Shown here in pieces: positions 42,309 through 50,678 of a stretch of DNA of 64,000 bases. The notes beneath the pieces were generated by a model. It worked only from the letters and a program-made list of their open reading frames with translations, ran no database searches and had not been told where the DNA came from. The stretch's first letter is position 1. Every line of letters begins with the position of its first letter. The translations under genes were made by a program, and so were the position numbers. The stretch is from Streptomyces smyrnaeus. Its GTDB lineage: Bacteria; Actinomycetota; Actinomycetes; Streptomycetales; Streptomycetaceae. The stretch is taken from positions 1 through 64,000 of the forward strand of contig NZ_JAFFZM010000026.1 in assembly GCF_017676345.1 (NCBI RefSeq), in the 5' to 3' direction.

Positions 42309-43426
42309 CGCAGGACCGTCTCCAGGAAGTCGCTGCCCAGCCGTCCCACCGTCTTCAGGTCGAGCTGGTACTGCACATAGCGCCCGCGCCGCCGCGCGGT
42401 GATCAGCCCGGCCTTCTTCAGCACGGACAGGTGCCGGGAGACCTCCGGGGAGCTGGTCGAGTAGTGGTCGGCCAGCTCCGAGGTGGTGTACGGGCCCCGC
42501 GCCAGACTCCGGCACAGCCGCATCCGCATGGGATGCGCCAGTGCCTCCATCCGCAGCTGGAACTGCTCGACGGAGAGTGCCCCCGGCATCTCGCGCGCCG
42601 CCAGTGGATAGTGCACGACAGGCCGCCAGCCGGGCCGGTGCAGCACCAGCAGATGCGGCCACTGGTGGACGGACGGGATGAAGGTCACTCCTGGGCCGAC
42701 CGCGGGGTCCACGGCTGTGGCACGCGCGCTGACGAGCTTGTCCACGGAGATGACCGAGCACCGCTCGTCGGTCGAGAGCGACGGTGAGACCGCCTCCAGG
42801 GTCGCCGCCAGCCCTCGGCGGCGCAGCAGTTCGCTCTTCTCCCGTGCGTCAGCGGTCAGCTGGCCGCGCACCCGTTTCCAGGTGTCGGCGAAGAACGCCT
42901 GCTCGCAGTCCTCGAACAGGCGCCGCATCCAGGCCCGTACCGCGGGCGGATCGTCCAGCAGCCGCTGGGTGAACCGTCGCTGCTGCGGTCCGCGCGCTGA
43001 CGCCAGCTCGACGGCGCGCTCCCGCAGTGCCGGATCGGACAGCGGCGAGAGCATCGCCTCGTACATGTGCTCGGCGCCGCAGGTGAACTCCAGCGCGGCC
43101 GTGACGAACTGCTCGTCGTCCAGCTTGTCGAGCAGGTCCAGGTCCTCGGTGAGCGTCGCACCGGGCTGTACGGAGGCGTCCCGCAGCCCGGCGAAGCCCA
43201 TCAGGATGTCGGAGAACGTCGTACGCCACAGGAAGTCGCCCTCGCACAGCCGGTCGGCCAGGTCCGGCTTGAGGGAGGCGTTGATCGCGGTCGCCCAGCC
43301 GTGCGCCCCGGGGTGGTGCCCGGGCTCGGACAGGGTGTGCAGCGCGGTGCCCAGTTCCGCCAGCGGCGAGGGGGCGAAGACGATGCGCTCCTGCGGCAGT
43401 CCCGCTATGTCGATGGTGACGCTCAT
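42305..43426 (-). CDS. ArsR-type HTH regulator with N-terminal DUF5937
   Basis: 373 residues: DUF5937 N-terminal region (SVTIDIAGLPQERIVFAPSPLAELGTALHTL) and a C-terminal winged HTH of ArsR type (about 285-360: LRMEALAHPMRMRLCRSLARGPYTTSELADHY, SPEVSRHLSVLKKAGLITARRRGRYVQYQ). No cysteine metal site of classical ArsR is present in the recognition helix. These regulators are common in Streptomyces and are usually autoregulatory; two palindromes in the gap before its start (43503-43555) are good operators. Divergent from a small gene that may be its target. Confidence 0.88.
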   Translation of the reverse strand: MSVTIDIAGLPQERIVFAPSPLAELGTALHTLSEPGHHPGAHGWATAINASLKPDLADRLCEGDFLWRTTFSDILMGFAGLRDASVQPGATLTEDLDLLDKLDDEQFVTAALEFTCGAEHMYEAMLSPLSDPALRERAVELASARGPQQRRFTQRLLDDPPAVRAWMRRLFEDCEQAFFADTWKRVRGQLTADAREKSELLRRRGLAATLEAVSPSLSTDERCSVISVDKLVSARATAVDPAVGPGVTFIPSVHQWPHLLVLHRPGWRPVVHYPLAAREMPGALSVEQFQLRMEALAHPMRMRLCRSLARGPYTTSELADHYSTSSPEVSRHLSVLKKAGLITARRRGRYVQYQLDLKTVGRLGSDFLETVLR

Positions 43427-43502
43427 GTCCCCATACTGCCTCGCTGGTCAAGCGCCTTTTTCCGGTCCGGATCCGGTCCTGCCCCGGCGCGGTGTCTTCC
43501 CC

Positions 43503-43555
43503 GATTGACGAGGTTGGTCAATCGGGAGGGGGTGGATTGACCGGCCCCGTCAATT
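43503..43555. promoter_or_regulatory. Two tandem operator palindromes, GATTGAC-N7-GTCAATY
   Basis: Site 1 at 43503-43523 (GATTGAC, 7 nt, GTCAATC) and site 2 at 43535-43555 (GATTGAC, 7 nt, GTCAATT). Centres are 32 bp apart, three helical turns, so two dimers could bind the same DNA face. They lie between the ArsR-type gene and the small ORF. Confidence 0.8.
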
Positions 43556-43594
43556 CGCGTGCTGCTGTGCGTTTCGCGTCGCACTGTCGTCCAC

Positions 43595-43795
43595 ATGAGC
43601 ATCTCTGAGCAGTACGCATTGGACACCTGGCGGCTCGGCTCCCAGCAGCAGGCGCCGCCCCCGGCACCCGGCACCCACGAGGCGAAGCTCCTGTGGGCGT
43701 GGTGGGTGGCCCGCAAGGAGGCGCGCGACCAGCTCGGCCCGACCGCGCGGAGGACCGCCACCCGGACCCCGCGCCGACGCGCGCGGAGGGCTTAG
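43595..43795 (+). CDS. Small hypothetical protein, candidate ArsR target
   Basis: 66 residues: a polar N-terminus (MSISEQYALDTWRLGSQQ), an aromatic short helix (AKLLWAWWVARKEARDQLG) and a strongly basic Arg-rich tail. Not recognised. It starts 40 nt after the second operator palindrome, which is the main argument that it is expressed. No clear ribosome site; an in-frame start upstream at 43559 would overlap the operator region. Stop lies 65 nt before the DUF2520 gene. Confidence 0.5.
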   Translation: MSISEQYALDTWRLGSQQQAPPPAPGTHEAKLLWAWWVARKEARDQLGPTARRTATRTPRRRARRA

Positions 43796-43860
43796 CATGG
43801 CGTGGTCTCGTCCGGTACCGGCAACTGAGCGGACCGGAACGCATACGGAAGGCCACTTTC

Positions 43861-44919
43861 GTGAACGCACACCCATCCCACCCCGCGGGCGGACCGCCGG
43901 GGCCCGATCCAGCGGGCCCGGCACGGGCCGAGGACCGCCCGGCGCGGCTGTCCGTCGGTGTCGTCGGCGCCGGCCGGGTCGGCCCGGCGCTGGCGGCGGC
44001 GCTGCGGCTGGCCGGGCACCGCCCGGTGGCGGCCTCCGGCGTCTCGGACGCCTCCCGGCGCCGCGCGGCCGAGTTGCTGCCCGGCGTGCCGCTGATGGAC
44101 CCGGCGCAGGTGCTGGCCCGCTCCGAGCTCGTCCTGCTGACCGTGCCCGACGACGCGCTGCCGGATCTGGTGTCCGGGCTGGCGCGGACCGGCGCCGTCC
44201 GCCCCGGTCAGCTGATGGTGCACACCTCCGGCCGGTTCGGTGTCTCGGTGCTGGAGCCCGCGCTGCGTGCCGGGGCGCTGCCGCTCGCGCTGCACCCGGT
44301 GATGACGTTCACCGGTACCGCCGTGGACGTGCAGCGGCTGGCCGGCTGCGCGTTCGGGGTGACGGCGCCCGACGAGCTGCGGCTGGCGGCCGAAGCCCTC
44401 GTCATCGAGATGGGTGGCGAGCCGGAGTGGGTCGCCGAACAGGCCCGCCCGCTCTACCACGCGGCCCTGGCCATCGGCGCCAACCACCTGGTCACCCTCG
44501 TCAACCAGTCGATGGACCTGCTGCGCGCCACCGGTGTGCAGGCCCCCGACCGGATGCTCGGCCCGCTGCTGGGCGCCGCCCTGGACAACTCCCTGCGCTC
44601 CGGTGACGCCGCCTTGACCGGCCCGGTGGCGCGCGGCGACGCGGGCACCGTCGCCGCACACGTCGCCGAGCTGCGCCGCAGCGCTCCGGAGACGGTGGAC
44701 GGCTATCTCGCGATGGCCCGCGCCACCGCCGACCGCGCGCTCGCGCACGGCCTGCTCCGGCCGGAGCCCGCCGAGGCGCTGCTGGACGTCCTCGCGGCGG
44801 CGAGCACGCCCGGCGGCAGCCGCCCGGACGACCGCCCCTCCGCCACCGGCCACGACGGCGACACCGACGACGGTGACGACGGCGTCGGCCGCGACGAGGA
44901 CGGGGAGGCAGGCGCATGA
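43861..44919 (+). CDS. Rossmann-fold DUF2520 protein
   Basis: 352 residues. Nucleotide-binding motif SVGVVGAGRVGPALAAALRLAGH, then dehydrogenase-like LLTVPDDALPDLV, and the DUF2520 domain (FALHPVMTF-like LALHPVMTFTGTA; LAIGANHLVTLVNQSMDLLRATGV). It is placed before panC in many actinobacteria and resembles ketopantoate/F420-type reductases, so a step in pantothenate synthesis is possible, but unproven. The C-terminal ~35 residues are acidic. GTG at 43861 has GGAAGG upstream. It overlaps panC by 4 nt. Confidence 0.88.
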   Translation: MNAHPSHPAGGPPGPDPAGPARAEDRPARLSVGVVGAGRVGPALAAALRLAGHRPVAASGVSDASRRRAAELLPGVPLMDPAQVLARSELVLLTVPDDALPDLVSGLARTGAVRPGQLMVHTSGRFGVSVLEPALRAGALPLALHPVMTFTGTAVDVQRLAGCAFGVTAPDELRLAAEALVIEMGGEPEWVAEQARPLYHAALAIGANHLVTLVNQSMDLLRATGVQAPDRMLGPLLGAALDNSLRSGDAALTGPVARGDAGTVAAHVAELRRSAPETVDGYLAMARATADRALAHGLLRPEPAEALLDVLAAASTPGGSRPDDRPSATGHDGDTDDGDDGVGRDEDGEAGA

Positions 44920-45782
44920 CGCCGCGAGTCGTCGGTACGGCGGCCGAGCTGCGCTCCCTTGCCCGCGGGAGGGCGCGCGCCGTCGTCATGACCATGGGCG
45001 CCCTGCACGAGGGCCACGCCGCGCTGGTGCGTGCCGCGCGCGAGCGGGTGGGCCCCGAGGGACAGGTCGTCGTCACCGTCTTCGTCAACCCGCTCCAGTT
45101 CGGCGCCGGGGAGGATCTGGACCGCTACCCGCGCACCCTGGACGCCGATCTGGAGGTCGCCGGCAAGGAGGGCGCGGACGTGGTGTTCGCACCGTCCGTG
45201 GCCGAGGTCTACCCGGGCGGCGAGCCCCAGGTACGGATCTCCGCGGGGCCGATGGGCGCCGTGCTGGAGGGCGCGTTCCGCCCCGGGCACTTCGACGGGA
45301 TGCTCACCGTCGTCGCCAAGCTGCTGCACCTCACGGCACCGGACGCGGCGTTCTTCGGGCAGAAGGACGCACAGCAGCTCGCCCTCGTCCGCCGCATGGT
45401 GCGGGATCTGAACTTCCCCGTGGAGATCGTCGCCGTCCCCACCGTCCGGGAGGAGGACGGCCTCGCCCTCTCCAGCCGCAACCGCTATCTGAGCGAGGGC
45501 GAGCGCGCCAGTGGCCTCGCCCTCTCCCGCGCCCTGCGCGCCGGTGAGCAGGCCGTGCCGCGGGGCCCGGCGGCGGTCCTTGCCGCCGCACGGCAGGTGC
45601 TGGAGTCCGCCGCCGGGCACGACGGCCTGGACGTGGACTATGTGGCGCTGGTCGACCGCGAGGGCTTCGCCGAGATCACCGACGACGCCTGGCGCGGTGC
45701 CGCGGTCCTCGCCGTGGCGGCCCGCGCGGGGGCGACCCGGCTGATCGACAACGTCCCCCTGCACTTCGGAGAAGCGCGATGA
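44916..45782 (+). CDS. panC: Pantoate-beta-alanine ligase
   Basis: 288 residues. HxGH motif in TMGALHEGHAALVRAAR, VTVFVNPLQFGAGEDLDRYPR, DAAFFGQKDAQQLALVRRMV and the second ATP signature LALSSRNRYL. It condenses pantoate with beta-alanine using ATP to make pantothenate, the substrate of CoaX encoded at the end of this operon. Coupled by ATGA overlaps at both ends. Confidence 0.96.
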   Translation: MTPRVVGTAAELRSLARGRARAVVMTMGALHEGHAALVRAARERVGPEGQVVVTVFVNPLQFGAGEDLDRYPRTLDADLEVAGKEGADVVFAPSVAEVYPGGEPQVRISAGPMGAVLEGAFRPGHFDGMLTVVAKLLHLTAPDAAFFGQKDAQQLALVRRMVRDLNFPVEIVAVPTVREEDGLALSSRNRYLSEGERASGLALSRALRAGEQAVPRGPAAVLAAARQVLESAAGHDGLDVDYVALVDREGFAEITDDAWRGAAVLAVAARAGATRLIDNVPLHFGEAR

Positions 45783-47557
45783 CCGCCCACGGCCGGCCCT
45801 GCGAACCCGTCGGACCCGGCATAGCCGGCAGCGCGCTGCCCGCACCCGAGCCGGGCTGGACGATCGACGCCGACGTGGTGGTCGTCGGCTCGGGCGTCGC
45901 GGGACTGACGGCCGCGCTGAACTGCGCGGCAGGCGGCGCTCGTACCGTCGTGGTCACCAAGGCCCGGCTGAACGCCGGGTCCACCCGCTGGGCCCAGGGC
46001 GGTATCGCGGCGGCACTGGGCGAGGGCGACAGCCCCGAACAGCATCTCGACGACACCCTGGAGGCGGGCGCCGGGCTGTGCGACGAGGACGCGGTGCGCA
46101 CGCTGGTCACCGAGGGTCCCGCTGCCGTACGGCGGCTCATCGCGGCGGGCGCCGCTTTCGACCTCTCCGCCGAGACCGGCGAGATCGCCCTGACCCGCGA
46201 AGGCGGCCACCACCGCAACCGCATCGCCCATGCGGGCGGTGACGCGACCGGCGCCGAGATCTCCCGCGCCCTGGTCGACGCCGTGCGCGACCGGGGTATC
46301 CGCACCGTCGAGAACGCACTCGTCCTCGACCTGCTCAAGGACGCCGACGGCCGTACGGCGGGTGTCACACTGCACGTCATGGGCGAGGGCCAGCACGACG
46401 GTGTCGGCGCCGTCCGCGCGCCCGCCGTCGTACTGGCCACCGGCGGCATGGGCCAGGTCTTCGCCGCGACGACCAACCCGGCGGTCTCCACCGGCGACGG
46501 CGTCGCTCTCGCCCTGCGGGCCGGCGCGGAGGTCTCGGACCTGGAGTTCGTCCAGTTCCACCCGACGGTGCTCTACCTCGGCCCCGACGCGGAGGGCCAA
46601 CAGCCGCTCATCTCCGAGGCGGTACGCGGCGAGGGCGCCCACCTGGTCGACGCCGCCGGGGTCCGCTTCATGCAGGGCGCCCATCCCCTCGCCGAGCTGG
46701 CGCCGCGCGACATCGTCGCCAAGGGCATCATGCGGCGCGCGGCGGAGCAGGGCACCGACCACATGTATCTGGACGCCCGGCACTTCGGCGCCGCCATGTG
46801 GGAGGCCCGCTTCCCCACCATCCTGGCCGCCTGCCGAGCCCACGGCATCGATCCGGTCACCCGGCCGATCCCGGTCGCCCCCGCCGCCCACTACGCCAGC
46901 GGCGGTGTCCGAACGGACCTGTCCGGGCGCACCACGGTCCCCGGCCTCTACGCCTGCGGAGAGGTCGCCTGTACCGGTGTGCACGGCGCCAACCGGCTGG
47001 CGTCGAACAGCCTGCTGGAGGGCCTGGTCTTCGCGGAACGGATCGCCGCCTCGGTGCTCGCCTCCGTGCGGACGCCGCCCGGCGCCGTGGCCGACGACGG
47101 CGCGGTCGGCAGTCGCTCGGTCGGCAGCGGCCCGGCCGTCGGCGGTGGAGCCGGGACGACTCTCCTGCCCGCCACCGCCCGCGGCCGGATCCAGCACATC
47201 ATGACGGCGGGCGCCGGAGTCCTGCGCAGCGGGCACTCCCTCACCCGCGCGGCGGACCGACTGGCAGCCCTGACCGCCACAGCGGCCGAGAAGCACCCCG
47301 AGCCGGGTGTCGACACCTGGGAGACGGCCAACCTCCACCTGGTCGCCCAGGTGCTGGTGGCGGCGGCCCTCCGCCGCGAGGAGACCAGGGGCTGCCACTG
47401 GCGCGAGGACCACCCCGGCCGCGACGACGCCGTGTGGCGCCGCCACATCATCGTCGGCCTGGACGGCGCGGCGCGCCCCGACGCCCAGTTCACCCTCCGT
47501 ACGACCCAGACGACCGGCTTCCCCGCGGTCGTCGCCCCGCCCAAGGAGCAACAGTGA
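45779..47557 (+). CDS. nadB: L-aspartate oxidase
   Basis: 592 residues. FAD motif DVVVVGSGVAGLTAALNCA, TRWAQGGIAAALGEGDS, EGGHHRNRIAHAGGDATG, FHPTVLY, and the C-terminal FAD loop GLYACGEVACTGVHGANRLASNSLLEGLVFAERI. It oxidises aspartate to iminoaspartate in NAD synthesis. The partner quinolinate synthase (nadA) is not in the window. A Gly/Ser-rich stretch (about 440-465) separates the catalytic and helical C-terminal domains. Overlaps panC and nadC by 4 nt. Confidence 0.95.
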   Translation: MTAHGRPCEPVGPGIAGSALPAPEPGWTIDADVVVVGSGVAGLTAALNCAAGGARTVVVTKARLNAGSTRWAQGGIAAALGEGDSPEQHLDDTLEAGAGLCDEDAVRTLVTEGPAAVRRLIAAGAAFDLSAETGEIALTREGGHHRNRIAHAGGDATGAEISRALVDAVRDRGIRTVENALVLDLLKDADGRTAGVTLHVMGEGQHDGVGAVRAPAVVLATGGMGQVFAATTNPAVSTGDGVALALRAGAEVSDLEFVQFHPTVLYLGPDAEGQQPLISEAVRGEGAHLVDAAGVRFMQGAHPLAELAPRDIVAKGIMRRAAEQGTDHMYLDARHFGAAMWEARFPTILAACRAHGIDPVTRPIPVAPAAHYASGGVRTDLSGRTTVPGLYACGEVACTGVHGANRLASNSLLEGLVFAERIAASVLASVRTPPGAVADDGAVGSRSVGSGPAVGGGAGTTLLPATARGRIQHIMTAGAGVLRSGHSLTRAADRLAALTATAAEKHPEPGVDTWETANLHLVAQVLVAAALRREETRGCHWREDHPGRDDAVWRRHIIVGLDGAARPDAQFTLRTTQTTGFPAVVAPPKEQQ

Positions 47558-48570
47558 CCGACGACCTCCCCCTCCTCCAGATCGGCAGGGGCCCCTCGGC
47601 ACCGTCCGAGTCAGGTGGCTGCGGCGACGGCTGCGGCTGCTCGTCCGAGCCCGGCCCGGACGACCTGGACCCGCTGGAGTGCGGTCTCGACCCCGACCTG
47701 GCCCAGCTGCTGAGCGACGCGGGCCTGGACCCGGTGCAGGTCGAGGACATCGCGCATCTGGCGGTCGAGGAGGATCTCGACCGCGGCGTGGACGTCACCA
47801 GCGTCGCCACCATTCCGGAGGACGCCGTCGCCACGGGCGACTTCACCGCGCGTGAGGACGGTACCGTCGCGGGGCTCCGCGTCGCCGAGGCCGTCCTGTC
47901 CGTCGTGTGCACGGACGAGTTCGAGGTGGAGCGGCACGCGCTGGACGGCGACCGGGTGACCGCGGGCCAGCGGCTGCTGACCGTCCGCACCCGCACCCGG
48001 GACCTGCTCACGGCCGAGCGCAGCGCGCTCAATCTGCTGTGCCACCTCTCGGGTATCGCGACCGCCACCCGCGCCTGGGCGGACGCGCTGGAGGGTACGA
48101 AGGCGCGGGTGCGCGACACCCGCAAGACGGTGCCGGGGCTGCGCGCGCTGGAGAAGTTCGCGGTGCGCTGCGGCGGCGGCGTCAACCACCGGATGTCGCT
48201 GTCGGACGCGGCGCTCATCAAGGACAACCACGTGATCGCGGCGGGCGGGGTCGCCGAGGCGTTCGCGCGGGTGCGCGCCGAGTTCCCGGACCTCCCCATC
48301 GAGGTGGAGGTCGACAGCCTCGACCAGATCCCGCCGGTGCTGGATCAGGGCGCTGAGCTGCTGCTGCTGGACAACTTCACCCCGGGCATGACCGCCGAGG
48401 CGGTCACCCTGGTCGCGGGCCGTGCGCGGCTGGAGTCCTCCGGGCGCCTCACCCTGGCCAACGCCGCCGAATACGCGGCCACCGGCGTCGACTTCCTCGC
48501 CGTCGGAGCGCTCACCCACTCGGCGCCGATCCTCGACATCGGCCTGGACCTGCGAGAGGAGCAGCCCTGA
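47554..48570 (+). CDS. nadC: Nicotinate-nucleotide pyrophosphorylase (carboxylating)
   Basis: 338 residues. The core has VRDTRKTVPGLRALEKFAVRCGGGVNHRMSLSD and IKDNHVIAAGG, the quinolinate/PRPP signature. It makes nicotinate mononucleotide from quinolinate. The first ~45 residues form an extra segment with Cys23, Cys27, Cys29 and Cys43 (GGCGDGCGCSSE), not found in the E. coli enzyme and possibly a metal site; I recall similar Cys-rich extensions in other Streptomyces NadC. GTG start after AAGGAG; overlaps nadB by 4 nt and coaX by 1 nt. Confidence 0.95.
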   Translation: MTDDLPLLQIGRGPSAPSESGGCGDGCGCSSEPGPDDLDPLECGLDPDLAQLLSDAGLDPVQVEDIAHLAVEEDLDRGVDVTSVATIPEDAVATGDFTAREDGTVAGLRVAEAVLSVVCTDEFEVERHALDGDRVTAGQRLLTVRTRTRDLLTAERSALNLLCHLSGIATATRAWADALEGTKARVRDTRKTVPGLRALEKFAVRCGGGVNHRMSLSDAALIKDNHVIAAGGVAEAFARVRAEFPDLPIEVEVDSLDQIPPVLDQGAELLLLDNFTPGMTAEAVTLVAGRARLESSGRLTLANAAEYAATGVDFLAVGALTHSAPILDIGLDLREEQP

Positions 48571-49367
48571 TGCTGCTCACCATCGATGTGGGCAACACCC
48601 ACACCGTGCTGGGCCTGTTCGACGGTGAGGAGATCGTCGAGCACTGGCGCATCGCGACGGAGGCGCGTCGTACGGCGGACGAACTGGCCGTGCTGCTGCA
48701 CGGATTGATGGGGATGCATCCGCTGCTCGGCGAGGAGCTGGGCGACAACATCGAGGGCATCGCCATCTGTTCGACCGTTCCCTCCGTGCTGCACGAGCTG
48801 CGCGAGGTGACCCGGCGCTACTACGGCGACATTCCGGCGGTGCTGGTCGAGCCCGGGGTCAAGACGGGCGTGCCGATCCTGATGGACAACCCGAAAGAGG
48901 TCGGCGCCGACCGGATCATCAACGCGCTGGCCGCGGTCGAGCTGTACGGCGGCCCGTGCGTGGTGGTCGACTTCGGTACGGCCACCACGTTCGACGCGGT
49001 CTCGGCGCGCGGTGAGTACGTCGGCGGCGTCATCGCCCCCGGCATCGAGATCTCGGTGGACGCGCTGGGTGTGCGTGGCGCACAGCTCCGCAAGATCGAG
49101 ATCGCCCGGCCGCGGAGCGTGATCGGCAAGAACACCGTCGAGGCGATGCAGGCGGGCATCGTCTACGGCTTCGCCGGCCAGGTGGACGGAGTCGTGAACC
49201 GGATGGCGGCCGAACTGGCGGACGATCCGGAGGACGTCACCGTCATCGCGACCGGCGGTCTCGCCCCCATGGTGCTGGGCGAGTCGGCGGTGATCGACGA
49301 GCACGAGCCGTGGCTGACGCTGATCGGGCTGCGCCTGGTGTACGAGCGCAACATCGACCGGGGCTGA
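48570..49367 (+). CDS. coaX: Type III pantothenate kinase
   Basis: 265 residues. ASKHA fold with phosphate-1 DVGNTHTVLGLFDG and VVVDFGTATTFDAVS; the Asp and Gly residues needed for catalysis are present. It phosphorylates pantothenate from PanC as the first step to CoA and is feedback-insensitive. Starts on the last A of the nadC stop (TGATG). The stop codon is part of a 9-nt tandem repeat that repeats it in frame. Confidence 0.95.
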   Translation: MLLTIDVGNTHTVLGLFDGEEIVEHWRIATEARRTADELAVLLHGLMGMHPLLGEELGDNIEGIAICSTVPSVLHELREVTRRYYGDIPAVLVEPGVKTGVPILMDNPKEVGADRIINALAAVELYGGPCVVVDFGTATTFDAVSARGEYVGGVIAPGIEISVDALGVRGAQLRKIEIARPRSVIGKNTVEAMQAGIVYGFAGQVDGVVNRMAAELADDPEDVTVIATGGLAPMVLGESAVIDEHEPWLTLIGLRLVYERNIDRG

Positions 49368-49414
49368 CGGGGCTGACGGGGCTGACGGGGCTGACGGGGC
49401 CGGCGGGGCCGGTG
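49361..49414 (+). repeat. 9-nt tandem repeat over the coaX stop codon
   Basis: GGGCTGACG repeated four times (49361-49396), then two degenerate copies (GGGCCGGCG, GGGCCGGTG). Because the unit is 9 nt and contains TGA, a stop occurs in frame every three codons. Confidence 0.9.
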
Positions 49415-49505
49415 GTTCCGTCGGCGGTTTCGGCGGCCCGTAGGGCGCCACGCCGTGAATCGGGCGATAAGCACATTTAGCTCTTGTGTCCTCTATCGTC
49501 GCCTC

Positions 49506-50234
49506 ATGCCCACGCCATACGGTTCCCGAGGCGGCGTGGCGTTCGGCCCGCACGAGCTGCGTGTGCTCGGCGGCGCTCTCGCCATCGCCCTCCAGTCCGA
49601 CCCCGCGCCCGAGCAGGCCCGGGAGTATCTGCGGCTCGCCCAGGCCGTGGACGAGACGGTCCGTGAGGGTGCCCGGCTGCGTTCTTTCGTGCGGGCGGAC
49701 CTCGCCCGCTACCGCGCGGCGCTGCCGGGTGCCGCCGCCGGCTATCTGGACCAGCTGGAGGCGGCCCTCGCCACCGGCTACCTCCCCGTACCCGCCGACC
49801 TGTCCGCGCTCCGCGCCCTGACCGCCCGGCCGGCGGGCGCCCGGGAGCGGGCCCGCCGCCAGGACCTGCTCCGGCGCGCCGAGGCGGCCCGCATCCCCCG
49901 GGGCCGCCAACCCCGCGACGACTCCGCCGCCCGCCTCCCGGGTGTCCGGATCCCCGCCGGGAGGGCGTCGGAGGAGGACGAGCAGGGCGGCGACGGGCCC
50001 GAGTCGGCGCCGCAGCGGCAGGGGAAGCCGTCGCCCGGCCCCGCGAAGCCCGGCCCGGCCAAGCGCCCCGGCTCCCCGGAGCCCGCGCCCTCCCGGCCGG
50101 TGCCCACCCCCGCCGAGGTCTTCCCGCCCCGCCGCCGCCAGTCCCCGCCCACGCCCCCCTCCGAGCCGCCTCCCGGGGAGACGGACACGGAGGAATCGGC
50201 GCCCGGCCCGCGGCACCTGTCCGTTCCCGCCTGA
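49506..50234 (+). CDS. Hypothetical protein, Streptomyces-type
   Basis: 242 residues. The N-terminal ~110 are helical and conserved-looking (FGPHELRVLGGALAIALQSDPAPEQAREYLRLAQAVDETVREGARLRSFVRADLARY). The rest is Pro/Arg-rich low complexity. No known domain, signal peptide or membrane segment is visible. ATG at 49506; the upstream stretch is relatively AT-rich (TTTAGCTCTTGTGTCCTCTA) and may hold a promoter. The gene ends before a hairpin at 50271. Confidence 0.72.
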   Translation: MPTPYGSRGGVAFGPHELRVLGGALAIALQSDPAPEQAREYLRLAQAVDETVREGARLRSFVRADLARYRAALPGAAAGYLDQLEAALATGYLPVPADLSALRALTARPAGARERARRQDLLRRAEAARIPRGRQPRDDSAARLPGVRIPAGRASEEDEQGGDGPESAPQRQGKPSPGPAKPGPAKRPGSPEPAPSRPVPTPAEVFPPRRRQSPPTPPSEPPPGETDTEESAPGPRHLSVPA

Positions 50235-50270
50235 CCGCTCCGACCGATCCGCCCCCGCGCGGCAGCGCCG

Positions 50271-50303
50271 CCGCCCGGCCCCCGCCGGTACGGGGCCGGG
50301 CGG
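50271..50303 (+). terminator. Terminator after hypothetical gene
   Basis: 12-bp stem (CCGCCCGGCCCC / GGGGCCGGGCGG) with a 9-nt loop. Confidence 0.75.
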
Positions 50304-50381
50304 ACCCGCCCGGCAGGGGGGCCCGTAAGGCGTGCGGGCCCGGCGTTACCCTGGGGGTCCGTCCACCGAGGAGGCCCAGTC

Positions 50382-50552
50382 ATGGACTACGTCGCCGCAC
50401 TCACTCCGCCGCTCGTGATGGCAGTGGCATTCACGGCGCTCATCGTGACGATCGTCAGGACCCAGGGCGGCGCCAACAAGGCCAAGGAGGACGGCATCGT
50501 GAACGCCGCCGTCCCGCGTGGTGAGGTCGCCCGCCAGAAGCGCCGGAACTGA
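50382..50552 (+). CDS. Small membrane protein (56 aa)
   Basis: 56 residues: one hydrophobic helix (about 5-27, ALTPPLVMAVAFTALIVTIVR) and a basic, hydrophilic tail ending RQKRRN, so probably an N-out single-pass protein. GAGGAGG lies 7 nt before the ATG, which is strong support for translation. Unknown function; the codon usage is like that of neighbours. Confidence 0.75.
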   Translation: MDYVAALTPPLVMAVAFTALIVTIVRTQGGANKAKEDGIVNAAVPRGEVARQKRRN

Positions 50553-50666
50553 ACCGGCGCCGCCGTCGGCGCCGACGGCCGATGCCGAACCGGTGCCGGG
50601 TCGCAGCCGTCTCCGGCCGACCCCGCCCGCCTTCCGGGTAATTCCCTCGATTCGGACATTTTCCAC

Positions 50667-50672
50667 TATTAT
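50667..50672 (+). promoter_or_regulatory. -10 element (TATTAT) of a probable leaderless promoter
   Basis: TATTAT lies 7 nt before the GTG of the BlaI-like gene, inside an unusually AT-rich stretch (50651-50678). The mRNA is predicted to begin at the start codon; no ribosome site is present. The -35 is unclear. Confidence 0.5.
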
Positions 50673-50678
50673 TCTTCT

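Noticed and set aside
46798..47553. N-terminal extension of nadC inside nadB
   Set aside because: Arg/Pro-rich shadow; GTG 47554 with AAGGAG and a 4-nt overlap is the standard coupled start.
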